This document shows, piece by piece, positions 22,271 through 34,729 of a DNA stretch of 64,000 bases. The position numbers and the translations under genes were made by a program. The notes below the pieces were generated by a model, which had not been told where the DNA came from, did no database searches, and saw only the letters and a list, made by a program, of their open reading frames with translations. The stretch's first letter is position 1. Each line of letters begins with the position of its first letter. This stretch comes from Apoda limacodes (taxonomy: Eukaryota; Arthropoda; Insecta; Lepidoptera; Limacodidae): contig OX291557.1 in assembly GCA_946406115.1 (NCBI GenBank), positions 11,316,501 through 11,380,500 of the forward strand, in the 5' to 3' direction.

Positions 22271-22969
22271 ATGTTCCCACTAACCTTAAAATTCCATAAA
22301 CCGAATTCAAGAAATTGTACTTTTTCCATTAACCACAGACGAGAATACTTTGACCTTAAGGCGTCGAGTAGTTGTTGAGTAAAAAAATATGCAAAAAGAA
22401 TTTAGCATGTAGCAATTACAATTATTAATAGGTATGAAGGTATAGGCATATACGATGAGCGAATTGAATACATTATCTAACGAATGAAGAACATATATGG
22501 TGCGTAAGCCTAAGGTCAATACGTCACTGTGACTCATAAAACGCATACGGTGAGAAACTTCGACTAGACGCGTTGTCTACAACAATGGATACCAAACAGC
22601 CTGATCTGATTATGTCATATTGATTAACAAAAAACTAACGTGGACTTAACGCCTCGGTGAAGTGATATAAAACTTATTTAGAAACCATATCTATAATGTT
22701 AAATAGATTACTACAGATAGAAACAAGTAGGATTTGAGCTTTTTTAGGGGCTTTGGAATTTTAAACAGGTATCCCACATACGGATAAATCTTTATGATTT
22801 TGTTTCCTGCGGTTTGTTTATTTTCAATATATGCAGAGTAGTTTCTTCTTTTTCAAAAATTAAAGAAGCCATTTAGCCTTCGAAGTATAAACACACATAT
22901 ATATGTATTCTAATACTACAAATGAAGTTGACGATCATAGAGCTTTTTTAAGATCCAACGAGCGTTGGA

Positions 22970-23230
22970 AATACTTTCCAACCAGCCTTGATACGTCCCC
23001 ACTGTTGAGCACGGCCTACTATTACCTTGGGCAAGGGCCCAGTACGTATTTTGTACTCAATTTATCTTTTCATGAAGGTATGCACGATGTTTTGCTGTGA
23101 TGTGAACAAACAATGTTCATAAGAAAGAAATAAAGAAAAAGACTCATTTGGTTTGTGAAACGCCGGGGTTATACCTCCCCCCTTCAGAACGCAAGGCAGA
23201 CACCGAAACCACTTACTAGACCACCGCCAA
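22970..23230. mobile_element. LINE/SINE tail repeat, family B, degraded
   Basis: ACGTCCCCACTGTTGAGCAC, GGCCTACTATTACC and GGGCCCAGTACG match the opening of family B (compare 55755-55845), and TGAAACGCCGGGGTTATACC with the ACCACTTACTAGACCACCGCC word near the end matches its tRNA-like end. Confidence 0.6.
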
Positions 23231-23586
23231 CCTAAATACTCACAAACTTACTCAAAATATCCATAGGATGAACTTATTCCAGACGTTCTAAAAAGCCACA
23301 GACAACAGAAACTTAGTACTTAAACGAATCTTTTTTCTCTATTTCTTTGAGCTCTCTTCGATCCCACCGTCCCCTTTCTGTTATGATCCTGTGACTTCTG
23401 GCAATGAACACGCACATTTTCGCGTATATACACGCCATTTATTTATATAGTGGTTTTTTATTTATGTTGTCGAACGGATGTAAAAATATAAATGTTCAAG
23501 CAAAATTAAGAAAAGGAATGCGATACGTGGATCGGGTATTTTTCTTGCGGAGTGTACTAGAAAAATGATTGGCAAAAAGTCAAAAA

Positions 23587-24950
23587 GTCTACTGTGCTTT
23601 CGTGGATCTGCAAAAAGCCTATGACAGAGTGGACCACTGACGTATGAGTTGTGGTCGGCATTGATTGCACGTTGAGCGACAACTTAATCCGAACACTGAG
23701 ATCTCTGTATCGGGATTCCAGTGCTTGTGGCAGGATAAATGGGGCACACATAGATAGGATTTGACATCGAAGAAGGTGTTAGACAGGGATGTATAGCGAC
23801 ACCTTAGTTGTTCAATCTATACATGGATTTACAGATTTGAAATAAAAATAATGTGATTTAAGAATCACAGAGTACCACTCAATTGATAACTAATTAATCG
23901 TATAATCGTAATCGTATATAATAAATCGTATCTAAGACACAGGCTCAGCCTAGTTTAGATACCATCATTTCAATTTCACGGAAAGCGTGTACGATAGTGA
24001 AAAAATAAACGTATGTATGAATATTTAATCTGTAATGTTAGAAGGTACTAGTTTTTTTGTCTCTGTACATAATTATGGATTTGTAATAATAATAATAATA
24101 ATAATTAATAAATAAATAAAATAAATAATCCATTATGCCGATTACCTGGATATTCTTGAAGCGGAAGCAGAGAAATCAGAGGAAATTGTAATAATTATTT
24201 TTGAAACACTAAAAAGGAATAGAAGTAAGGTTAATATAAATAAGACATAAGTCATGGTTTTTTATAGGAATGAAACTGTTACAGAAAGAAAGGAAAGAAA
24301 TTAGAACAAGTGCGAGAATTTGTATACTTTGGGTCTTAGTTCACTAGAGACGGAAAGTGTGGAAATGAGTGGAAGAAGAGTGAATGCAGAAAATATGGTG
24401 AATGGGGCGCCGCACACCTTTATGAGTAGTCAGAAATTGTCTGAAAAGGCGGGATTAGCGTTTAATGAAGGTGTGTTAGTTCCAACACTGATGTATGGTA
24501 GTAAATGTTGGATATAGCAAAAAAAAGCATGAAAGTATAAATAATGCTGTGAAAATAAGAGCATTAAGAAGTATGTAGCCCTCCGTGACAAAAAACAGAG
24601 ACATGTATAGAAATACGGGAGCGTTGCGGTGTTAAAGAAAGTGTGGTGGCAAATATTGCGAAAGGTATGTTAAGGTGGTTTGGGAATGTTAAGAGGATGA
24701 CTGGAAATAGATGCACGGAACAAATTTATGAGGGCGAAGTAATAAGAAGGGTCGGTTGAGGTAGACCTCTGCCTCGGCGAACGTATATCGATCAAATTGA
24801 GTCCGTTCTCAAAAAGGAGAGGTCAAAGTTACTCTAAGCAGTCGAAAGTGTATTTGATTCGTGTAGATAAAGCTAAAGAACTGTGCCAGGATCATAGCAG
24901 GTGGCAGTCTCTGCCTACCCCTTTGGGAAACAGGCATGATGGTATGTATG
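23587..24950 (+). pseudogene. RTE-like non-LTR retrotransposon, broken reverse transcriptase
   Basis: Recognisable reverse-transcriptase blocks occur in order on the plus strand: VYCAFVDLQKAYDRVDH (23587-23637, then a stop), EGVRQGCIATP in another frame (from 23772), and HYADYLDILEAEAEKSE (from 24131), where the catalytic YADD box has become YADY. The C-terminal part follows with LRWFGNVKRMTGNRC (about 24672) and a RGRPR-like word broken by a stop. The segment 23840-24128 between blocks looks like an insertion ending in AAT repeats. Stops, frameshifts and the lost aspartate show that it is inactive. LINE clade assignment (RTE-like) is from general resemblance to lepidopteran elements annotated as endonuclease-reverse transcriptase. 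Confidence 0.85.
24087..24128. repeat. AAT/AAAT microsatellite
   Basis: About seven AAT units followed by AAAT/AATA units. It sits inside the insertion that splits the reverse-transcriptase remnant. Confidence 0.85.
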
Positions 24951-25962
24951 TAATTTTATGTATGTAGTGTCCAAGGTGTAACTAAACCATCCTACTAGTC
25001 TGCTAGTCCGGTTACAATATTGCATTTAATGATTAAGCGATGACACTTGTTTTGTGATGTTTTTAGATCCCTTATTTCATTTTAAGACCAGTTGCCTGCC
25101 ACAGTTACAGTACGGTTCCACGAGCTCCTTTAGGATATTTGCTGATAGTAAAGAATTTTAGCCCGCGATGTGAGTGCAATGGAACCCTACTGGGTGCCAC
25201 GGTGGGCAATTCAACGACCGTTTAGGTGCAAATACTGCTGATCGTCGCTTAACTTTTCTTTATTTTTGGTTGTAAACAAGTGGGTGTCTGTAACGAGCCC
25301 TTCATTCCTTAAATAACCGAATTCCCATACAAAGTTTTATCTTATAATTTACCCTCTAAGGAGGGTTGAGATACGTCCGGATGATTGGTCTGGACTCGGT
25401 TTTAGGTCCGGATTTTGCACTTCTGATTTATTTTTATTAATAATGCAAAGTAATCTAATAAATATCTGAAAAGCATAAGTCGTAGTTACTCAGAATCAGA
25501 AATACAAATAGATAAATAAACTCGTCAAAATCAAGCTGTGTAGGTATGCAGAAGGGCAAAAGTAGCCAGCCTATAAAATTAATAAAACAATTTACGTTTT
25601 TAAACATCGAAATAAATAAACGAATTAATAAGTTAGTTTTTAATTTCTTCTAATATTCAAACTTCAGAAATATTCAGAAAAGCTTGGGGCCTAGTAGAAT
25701 TCGTCTGTTGGATGTAATCGATATGAAAAGTTAATATAAAGTGAAATCATGAGTGTTCACTAGAACTAGGCTTTCATCGCTCATCTGTGCTTTGGAGAAC
25801 ACGTTACACCTTCGGTCCTGGCTGTTCATATGTCATAATATCAAGTCACAGGGTTTATAGGCAGCTAGCTGGAAACCAAGCCAGCGCGGCCTACATCTCC
25901 TTCTCCAAGAGTAACCTGTATCCCTGCGGTGTGGCGTAGACATAATGGCTACTTCTATAAAA

Positions 25963-26398
25963 ATCGGCCAAGTGCGAGTTGAACTCGCGCACAAAGGGTT
26001 CCGTACCTTTTTTTTTTTCAAAACAATGGCAAAAGAATCACGGTTGTTGTATGGGAGCCCCCTTTAAATTTTTTTTATTTTAATTTAATTATTTATTTTT
26101 AAAGAGATTATATAACTAAATATTCTGTGAATATTCTAAGCGTCTACCTTTTGCCGTTATCAATATTGAGCAAAAAAATAACGTTTGTTCTATGAGAGTC
26201 CCCTTAAATATATATTTTATTCGGTTTTTTATTATTTGTTGTTATAGCGGCAACAGAAATACATCTTCTGTGGAAATTTCAACTGTCTAAACTATCACCT
26301 GGAGAGATATAGCCTGGTGACAGACGGACGGACGGACGGACAGCGGAGCTTTAGTAATAGAATTGCGCTAATTACCCTTCGGGTATGGAACCCTAAAA
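25963..26398 (+). mobile_element. Dispersed lepidopteran repeat, family C
   Basis: Starts ATCGGCCAAGTGCGAGTTGA then AGGGTTCCGTACC, and ends with an ACGG microsatellite and GGTATGGAACCCTAAAAAT. This start/end pair is widespread in Lepidoptera. A copy in the opposite direction lies at 59355-59805, and fragments at 39095-39190 and 52060-52210. Confidence 0.65.
26322..26341. repeat. ACGG microsatellite inside repeat family C
   Basis: Five units of GACG/ACGG type (GACGGACGGACGGACGGAC). This microsatellite position is usual for the family. Confidence 0.8.
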
Positions 26399-26998
26399 AT
26401 CGATCGGACGTGCGGAGTTGACAATGAATAATAAATTATGGCAACGATGTGTCTTTATTTTCTAGTAAAAGGCCTAACACATATTCATGAGCGTACCTTT
26501 AAAAAGTATAGTCAAAATTGGGAACTTTTTTTTTTTTTTTCTAGCTTAAATAGTTTTAAATCGCCGTAGATTGACTCAGTCTGGATATGTCAGTATTTTG
26601 TTAAAATTTTAAAAAGCTACATTAGTTTTATTTTTATTTTTACTTTAGAAAGTTATTTTGGTTTTAAAGATTTTAACGCAATCGCTACAACATGTAGCAG
26701 TTCAACATTATTGACAGTACAGCTGAAATTATTTGAAGTAGGAAACCGACTTTATACAGTAAACCCTATTTAAAATGTACATTGAAAAAAAAATCATTCG
26801 CATTAGTGTAAATGAGTTAAGGTAAAAATTACAGGATTTGCACGCCCACTGTATATACAGCTACTATATTAGCACGTGCACGTCAGCGAGAAAACGGCCC
26901 GAAGTACTATTCAAGCGTTAAAATGATAACCGATAATTAACTTAAAACTTGCACAAATTTCACTTACATACGCTTCGCATTTATTTAAGAGAATAGGA

Positions 26999-27341
26999 TT
27001 CGCTTCCTTACCTTGCTTCCGACGAACGAATTTTCCACTTATTTTTGACATTTACTTATCTAACACTGTTAAATTTTGAAGACTAGGTGCGCTGCAGTGT
27101 GCCAGTTTTCTATTAAATTGTCTAGGCGTATAGTTATACCTACATAATACTATTTTGTCATACAAATAATCTTAAATAAAATAAAAGTTGATATTTTTTT
27201 TTAGGATTTAAGAAAACCCAAGACTTTCGATCATGTCTACAAAATTTTCTACAAAGTTTTACAGTGATCAGGAAATTTCAAAAATAAGTGGTAAATTCGT
27301 TTGGATGAAGCACGCTGTGAGGCGCCGCGAATAGTATTCTC
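26999..27341. mobile_element. TTAA-flanked foldback element with long inverted repeats, family E
   Basis: Ends read TTAAGAGAAT and ATTCTCTTAA. The terminal inverted repeats run for about 85 bases: left GACGAACGAATTTTCCACTT, reverse complement of right CAAACGAATTTACCACTTAT. A second copy is at 51642-52013. It has no coding capacity. Confidence 0.75.
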
Positions 27342-28154
27342 TTAAAAAGTTTGGAGTAGTACTCTCAGAGCCGTTTTTCTTTTGGTATCTTGATACCATA
27401 CTTAAAAAACCGAACTTGATTCTAGGTATGCATTGCACTTTTTTGGTTTTACGTCTTGTTTTGCAGATAGACTACAAATTCACCATAGGTCAGGTGAATC
27501 CAAAACGGTATTTCAGTTGTCAGAGAGGATATTTAGAAAATCTGATTTAAAACATGATTTGGCACTTAGAAAATGGCTAAAATGGGTTTAGTTTTTCTTT
27601 TCTTAGATACGAAACTCAAAAATTACTACTAACCACAATACCCGGTCTTACGATGACTGAAGATATAACTCGCTTTTAGTTAATACGATCATAGTCAATG
27701 GATTCAGGACAATTTGCCATTTTTTTTTTATCGCTACACCTTTAGTTTTTCTATAGAACAACTTGGAAATGTCATTTCAAAACTCGCATTATTAGTGACT
27801 ATACTAACACCACACAAACGTCAAAAAGAATTGACGTGTGTTTACGCGCAAATATACGTACATGAGAGGCAGCTAAATAGACCGGCTAAAGCATCTATTT
27901 AAGAAAGCGTATAAACCACATATTTTTAGCTGGTTTGTAGTTAGAAGTATAGATGAAGAATTAAAGACCAGTAAGATTAGATTTGTAGGTGAAATACCTA
28001 ATTCTACACCTTGTAAATATTTTTACATATTCTAATGTACCTTTAATTAATGCTTAAAATCGGATTTTATAACAGAGCCGTTCTGTGCGTTAAGTATTAT
28101 TTAGGTATTGCAGTTTTTACTTATAACTCGGCGTAAAAAAAATTAAGTTGAATT

Positions 28155-28204
28155 TTTTTTTTTTATACCACTAAAGTGGCAAACAAGCACACGGTCTATA
28201 AGCA
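28155..28204 (-). pseudogene. CR1-like LINE tail fragment
   Basis: TTATACCACTAAAGTGGCAA and AACAAGCACACGGTC are the extreme 3' tail of the CR1-like family in antisense direction. Only about 50 bases remain. Confidence 0.6.
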
Positions 28205-28518
28205 ATTTCTACATGTAATATATTTCTACGTGTTTAACACATTCATTTTGCTTATGCACATTGATATAGACGCAATTTAACAGTCATATAGAGTTTAAAA
28301 AAAAACTCCTACTTTAGATGCTTGTAACGAAGTCCTACGATCAAAAATGATACCTAACAAATGAATGAATGGGTTAAGAAATAAACACGTTTTAAATACC
28401 TATTTCTTACTGGTTTACTGTACACTAAAAAATTTGGTTTATAACTTTGATTAATTCTAATCCATTTATTCCATTAAAAAATAAAATAAGTGTGTTTTTA
28501 AAGCAATCCCTGCGGTCC

Positions 28519-28745
28519 ACTAGCGCCGCCATTGGACGTTCTTATTTTATTTTTCGTAGAAAATGTATTTCAAAAATTTGATTGAACGAAATATGCAATT
28601 AGATATAAGCTATTTTTATAACGTTCTGTATGGTTTCTATCACATATCTCTGAGTGGTAGATAGCATACGTAATAAAAGTGGCCACTTACAGCACATATG
28701 CTATCTACAACTTGCTTATTCATTCTGCCTTGAACTGTAATTTTT
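28519..28745. mobile_element. Diverged copy of foldback family A
   Basis: Begins CTAGCGCCGCCATTGGACGT and TCTTATTTTATTTTTCG like the left arm at 594, and contains an inner inverted pair around 28657-28710 (TAGATAGCATA against TATGCTATCTA). The right outer arm is not clear, so the copy is partial or strongly diverged. Confidence 0.5.
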
Positions 28746-30004
28746 TTGTTACAACTGCAGCTCACCAATAGAAAATTGCGTAACATAAACGTAACAAATA
28801 GTCCAAAAACCACTGATCATAAAAATTATCGTCACAGAGCTCTACGTTCCATCTCCAACCGATATATTCTTATTATAATTAATGGAGCTAATGCACTTTT
28901 AATGGACATTCTTGCATTTCAAAGGAAAAGGCTTATTTTCGAGTTGATGACATGTTACAAAGTATACCCATATGTGTAAAAAACCGGTCAACATTTTATT
29001 TTATTTATAGCAGTTGGTTAAAAACTGTTGTAACTGCTTATTTCGTGTTAAGTCGGGTTTCGCTACTGTTTGTGAAACTTGTTCATGCCTTAACCACGAT
29101 TTTTTCACGTCATCAAACGTATAAAGAATGATTAGTTTCCCAGTGAAATAGAGATTTTCGTATTAAGATGAAAAATCTTATTTTCCGAATATGTTTCACT
29201 TAAATATTGAGTCTCTTACCCAAAGAAATAGAGACACATCCGACGGGATTCCTTCTAACACCTTAGAGACCACATGGTCTCGCGTGGGGTTCTTTAAAAA
29301 GGAAGTGGTTAGATTTCCATAAGCGTCGTAAGTTTCATCATACCCTTAACTTCGTACGTCAAATTTAGCCCTTATATGATCCTGCCTTCTTACCATCATT
29401 TGTGCAACCGTAATATTGTTTAATATTACCTATAGAAGATCTTCGGAGTTAAGAAGGATGTTTAAATTAAATGTTAATGTTCACAAGTGTAACAGTGTTA
29501 ATATTCAGCTTTCCCTACCTATTTATCTCTAACATTTTAGAATAGTTTAAAGAAGTTATAAACATTTTTTTTATAATTAAAATATTTTCTTGTCCCTTTA
29601 ACGCATCAATCTGTTACTGGTCTTTTATTTTTATCACTTATTCTAAAGCTGGTCATTTATGCAAAATAGGACATATACCTATAAAGCTACCTTACAATCA
29701 GTATTTTATATCTGGATTGACTGTATCAGTATCAGTGTTGCGGCAATGGGCTTACCACCGCACCGTCACACCGGACTAAAGTGGTTCGCAAAAAGAGGCT
29801 AACCTCCACCCAGTGTTGTAAAAGTTTTAAATCGGGAAAGTTGCCAGATAAAAATCGGATTAAATCGGGAGATTTACTACTTATCTATTACTTTTCATGT
29901 TTATACCACCATTTACGTGTTAATTTTAGAAACATTTTCTTGTCAATATTAAAAATAAACTTATAGAATATAGTGTACTTTTTGTAAATCTATAATATTT
30001 CAAT

Positions 30005-30230
30005 CGAGGGGTAATCGAGGGGTTTGGGTTCAATTTCCGCACAAGATAAACATTTATTATTTGTGTTTGTCTTGACAATTTTCTATGTTTAAATATGTCG
30101 GTATGTATTTACAGAAAAAAAGTAATATATATGTATGTATTTGCATTCGTTGTCTGCTATCTATAAGACAAGCTTTGCTTACTTTGGGACCAGACGGCCC
30201 TGTGTGTTATGTAAAAAATGTTTATTTATT
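30005..30230 (+). mobile_element. tRNA-derived SINE, 5'-truncated
   Basis: Starts inside the tRNA-like head at GGTTTGGGTTCAATTTCCGC (B-box region) and continues with GTTTGTCTTGACA, TATGTATGTATTTGCATTCG, TTTGGGACCAGACGGCCCTG, as in the copy at 6649-6880. Confidence 0.65.
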
Positions 30231-30605
30231 TATTACTGATTTTTTACCAGCCAAATAGTTGTCCTAATTCTGAAAAAAAACAGTTAGCAAAAGATCTGGT
30301 TTAGACTGGAGCACATCTGGTGCGCACCAACGTTTGGTTTACATGCAGGAAATTTGAGATTTCTTCTGTCACCAAGAAATAATACAAAAAAAAACATCTG
30401 AAAAAAAAGGGTACCTGTTTGCAAACAAATCTGTTTTTTTTAAATCCATGATAGGTTTCAGTGATTTTTCGCAAATTTAACTATGAAAATTAATATAAAA
30501 CTTAAGGATTTTTATAGCACTTTAAAAAATAATCCCCTAAGGGGGTAAGGTAGAGAAAATAAGGTTTTATAGGACAGAAAAAAAAAAATATTTAATTTGT
30601 ATTGG

Positions 30606-30690
30606 CACAGCGTTGGTGGCGGCCAGGCAGACCGATGACCGAAAAGACCGAGAGAGCGGAGAACCGAGTGTGGTGGTGTTCCTTGGAAAA
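30606..30690. other. Small GC-rich patch, unassigned
   Basis: CAGCGTTGGTGGCGGCCAGG, then GACCGAGAGAGCGGAGAACC. GC-rich in AT-rich flanks. Nothing recognised. Confidence 0.2.
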
Positions 30691-31033
30691 GGCCTATTGA
30701 GTAAAGCAGTTGATTGGTATAGGCTAATTGATTGATATACAAATACGTATATAACTAAGGATACAAATACACTCGTTTACTAAATTACAGTTCAAATAAC
30801 CTTGGAAATATTTTAAATAATGCGATCGGCGCTATAAACTTTGGCAAGTCTTTAAATATAAAACACGGAAAATAAGTTAAATACCACGAGGTTTTAATAT
30901 GCAGTAATTCCCTAATCCACATGTCAACTAATTTAAATATTTCACGTATCTTCCCATGAATCTTAACGATATTATCAACTTTTTATTTTTGCATAAAACA
31001 CAACTAAGAAGCCTGAAGGAGCACGAGGATAAT

Positions 31034-31184
31034 TCGCAAAGTTCTCGCGGGTATACGCCACGGCGAGCCCGCGCAGGGTGAACGGGGTCGTCGCTCCGGT
31101 GCGCGCATTCCCGCTCCGCCCGGGCAGGATTCCTACTCGCACGCATTCTTGCCGCCGCCAAGCCGCGCGCACCGAAAGAGTTAA
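31034..31184. other. GC-rich island, unassigned
   Basis: CpG-dense stretch (CGGCGAGCCCGCGCAGGG, CGCGCATTCCCGCTCCGCCC) with two overlapping minus-strand frames open across it. Could be a regulatory island or a first exon of an unrecognised transcript. Confidence 0.25.
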
Positions 31185-31895
31185 GAACCAATAACACCGT
31201 AAGAAATGGATACTAAGCATGGAATGTCAGATCTACAATGCAATGTCATTTTGGATGTGTTAAAAAAAAATATGTAAAAGAAATAACTACGGAGAGCGAA
31301 AAGCTTACTTAATTCTATGGCCAGAAGGCCATTTTGATTTCGAAACTAGTAACTTGTAGTTTATTAACTTTAATAAGTTATATAATATCCTATTTTTGAT
31401 AAAAAAAGCATTAAGTTTAATTAAATAATGTTTTGTTATCATGTAATGGTTTAGTCAAGTCACTTGATGAGTCGTTATAGCCACAACCATTAAATACATA
31501 CAACGTATCAATCAGGTGGTCTATTGGGAATGGTTATGGGCACAACAACTTAAAATAGTATTTTTTTTCATTTAGGAATAAATATGAATTACGCAATCCA
31601 GCGATACCATTAACATATTACACATAAAAAAGAACACATAATAAAAGTACTTGATAATAACACGGAGTAAGAATTTACCAGAATGTAATAAAATGTACTA
31701 ATTTACAAGATACGAAAATAAACAAAGTTTTACACTAAACTTGATTCATACAAACTTAAAGGAAGGATAAAAAACTCAAACTAGTCCAGAAAATTATTTT
31801 ACTCAACAATGCTATAAAAAGTTTGTATTTTATTTATATGTTAAATCACATTTGTAAAAAGAACACAGTATTGATTCTAAAATTAAAAAAAAAGA

Positions 31896-32060
31896 CAATT
31901 TTTAACAAAAATACAACCGGCTTCAAAAAGAAGGTAAAAATAATTACTTTTTAATAAAAAAACTCTTATTTTAATTACATTCTAATTCTTCTACAGTAAT
32001 TATTTTTACCTTTTTAGTATATTTTTTGAAACCGTTTTTTTTATAAAAAAAGTTTTTTAT
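31896..32060. mobile_element. Foldback element, family F (diverged)
   Basis: Left arm CAACCGGCTTCAAAAAGAAG then GTAAAAATAATTAC; right arm in inverted form GTAATTATTTTTACC ... TTTTTGAAACCG. The same family, better preserved, lies at 38172-38365. Confidence 0.65.
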
Positions 32061-32436
32061 TTTTTACTTTTGAGTGACGAATTGCCTTTATTTCTCGTAC
32101 CCTAAAAACATTCATACAATATTGTTATATTTTGTACAATAATCAACATTAAAGGCGTTTCACCAGTTTCAAATTAACATTAATTATTTTATTCTTACAC
32201 GCATACATATACGTACACAAAGACTTAAATATATAACTTATAGTATAATATATTTATAGTATTAAACACCAATTGTAACAATAATGTTTGCCTATCTGGA
32301 AAGGCATAAGTTCCTATAAGAACAGACTAGACCTAGTTTAGGTGCTTATGTAACAAATTTTGCTTTTTAATTTATTATATTTTAATTAATTTAACATATT
32401 GTAACTAAAAGCATTGTAAAAATTCTTTTGTTCAAT

Positions 32437-32442
32437 AAAAAC

Positions 32443-32470
<28 letters not shown>
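32437..32470. repeat. ATT microsatellite
   Basis: About ten ATT units in a row, following AAAAACTATT. Confidence 0.85.
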
Positions 32471-32473
<3 letters not shown>

Positions 32474-32669
32474 TATTCTCTAAGAGTTTAAGTTTTTAAT
32501 TCAATGTTTCAATTTTAATAAAATATCAACTAATTGAGCTCCTCCTCTTTTTTTGATGTCGGTTATAAAGGCGCAGTATATTCCTATACAATTTTCTTTG
32601 CATGGCCTGTTATAAAGATAAACACGCAAATAGCAAATAGTTATAGTTAAATAAAATTAGAATCCTATT

Positions 32670-32814
32670 TATTTTTAATGCCACTAAGGTAGCAAACAAG
32701 CTTACGGTCCGCCTGATGGTAAGCGGTCACCGCAGCATGGACGCTTGCAACACCTTGTTGACGCTTCAAAAATCTAATAACTTCTTTCATGAAGAACTCC
32801 AAACTGTAGTCCTT
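32670..32814 (-). pseudogene. CR1-like LINE 3' tail, antisense
   Basis: GCCACTAAGGTAGCAAACAA, TTACGGTCCGCCTGATGGTA, CCGCAGCATGGACGCTTGCA and AATAACTTCTTTCATGAAGA are the family tail in antisense direction. Truncated after about 145 bases. Confidence 0.75.
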
Positions 32815-33569
32815 AATTTTTAATATCGAACTGGCCAGTGACGACTGACCGCGCTACCACAGCCGCCACGGCACTGGGTTGAAAGAAAGGCGGGAAATCA
32901 TGTTCATTGCTGAATTCGTATTATTGACGGACTCTCCTCACGGTTCGTCCTTCAAACAATACTCCTCATCCAGCAATGGCTTACTTTCATGGCTTCGATA
33001 GTAATGTTCTATTTTTTAAGATAAAAAAGTTACGTTACTTCAATAAAAAGTTCCATTACATATTCGAAATTAGTTTCGAAAATCGAAATTTCTTGACACC
33101 GGTCCGAAATGACTCATACAGCATGAAATATTGGTTGAAATTTCATTTTGTGCTCGGTTGATATTATTTCGCGGCCCCGTTGTAAGCAGAATGATTCTGG
33201 CCGCTTCTCTTCGCACCGTGCCGCACGGCAAGGTCAGTTGAAAATACTTATAATTTGACATGAAAACATTGAAAACATGGCGATTTTTTCTATAAGTAAG
33301 TCTGATGATGAAAAGAATCGGACTTTTGGAAAGTAGAAAAAGTATCGTTCGCACCAAATGGCTTTTCTTACCCCCAAATTTTATATTCGATAGGCCTTCT
33401 GAATGCCAGCCAAAGTTGTTTTAAAGGCTAAAATCCTCAGTTATTGAACAGTATACCACCATACCATTTGCTTTATGTATTCGTTCAAAACACAAATCGA
33501 TTTTAAAATAACTATAACAATTTTAAAGGTTACAAGCATGTCCAAAACACATGAGTTTAGTTCGTGGCT

Positions 33570-33650
33570 CGCAGGCGGCATGGCGGGCGCTACGCCGCGG
33601 CTGCATCGGTTGGCGGTGCACGGCGCCACCAGTTCCGAGAACCCAGTGAA
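33570..33650. other. Small GC-rich patch, unassigned
   Basis: GCAGGCGGCATGGCGGGCGC and flanking CpG-rich sequence. In the plus frame it reads SSWLAGGMAGATPRLHRLAV, which resembles by chance the LAGGxAGA start of mitochondrial carriers; the minus frame is open as well. No real match is supported. Confidence 0.2.
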
Positions 33651-34089
33651 ATGCGACTATTTACAACTTTTCCCTATTTGGTAACGCATACAATGTGTAC
33701 AACTGTACCTTTACTACGACGCCATTGCAACTAAAACAATTTTCTAACGGCAGCCATGCACCAGAACTATTGTGATAACAATTTTTTTTTTATTCAACTT
33801 TTTTTACTGTTTATAATTACCAAGCTTAATAATTATTTATTAATCGATATTGTTACACGTTTATATCAACATGTCTCACAATTTTTTTATTGCTTTTTTA
33901 GTCGGTATATTCATTCAGTATTACAAAACCTAATATTACATTTACAAACAATGAAAGACAACTGTTTATATGTATAACTTTTGTAAAGCTACAGAGAAGG
34001 GACTCGGGAGCAGAATAGCATCATAGGACGGGTGCAGCAAATGAATTAGCTAGAAGAGGAATGAGGTCGACGAGTCTGTCTGGCTGCGT

Positions 34090-34200
34090 TGGCATTCGGC
34101 CTAACGGCGAGCGCGGCGCATTCTCTGCCCGTGAACGCCGCACGCGGCCGCCGCAGCATCGATGGCAAACTACCTCGAGAACTCCGCGAATACACTTCAA
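34090..34200. other. Small GC-rich patch, unassigned
   Basis: CGGCGAGCGCGGCGCATTCT and CACGCGGCCGCCGCAGCATC. Open on both strands. Nothing recognised. Confidence 0.2.
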
Positions 34201-34616
34201 TTCGTTTAACTAGTAATAAAATTCTTGCTCTGCGTTCACAAATTATTGATATTTTGTTCAAATTTGGCATATTCCATTCTATGACTTCCACTCATATAAT
34301 ATTATGTTTTAAGGCTCGGTTGATAAAATGTATTATAATCTTTCGTGTGTTTTTGTTTGTATTTTTTAAATATACTCCGCGTCAGCGTCTTATCAGCCAG
34401 GGTGCCACTGCAATAACTCAACGAGTCACATAGGAAAGAGATACACATCCGGTCGATATGAGGGTTCATTCAGAACTCTCAAAACCGCGGACTCCAACAA
34501 CGCAAGCTTATTTTTATTTTCTAAATCTTTTAGACTGACGGAACACCTTTCAACCTGTAATTAATTCAAAAAAGTCAGACCATAGCCAAACTTGCTAAAT
34601 GTAGGTAAGAGTTAGG

Positions 34617-34724
34617 GTCAGCTCATACCGAGACGCGACACGAAGAGACGCGGCGCGACGAAACGTGAAGCGGCTTGAAGATGCGCCGCGCGATCGGCTT
34701 CGGTTGGGATCGGTATGAGCCGAC
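34617..34724. mobile_element. Short foldback element, 108 bp
   Basis: Begins GTCAGCTCATACCGA and ends TCGGTATGAGCCGAC, an inverted repeat of 15 bases with one mismatch, enclosing a CGCG-rich centre (GACGCGGCGCGACG, GATGCGCCGCGCGATC). A very short non-autonomous element is likely. Confidence 0.6.
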
Positions 34725-34729
34725 GCTTC

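Noticed and set aside
21831..22310. 159-residue minus-strand protein
   Set aside because: It is the longest ATG frame of the window but lies in a GC-rich island where other frames are open too; arginine- and serine-rich composition fits base bias, and no domain is recognised.
33541..33660. Mitochondrial carrier fragment (LAGGMAGA)
   Set aside because: Only eight residues resemble the carrier start; the PxD/ExxK/R signature is missing, and the minus strand is open as well.
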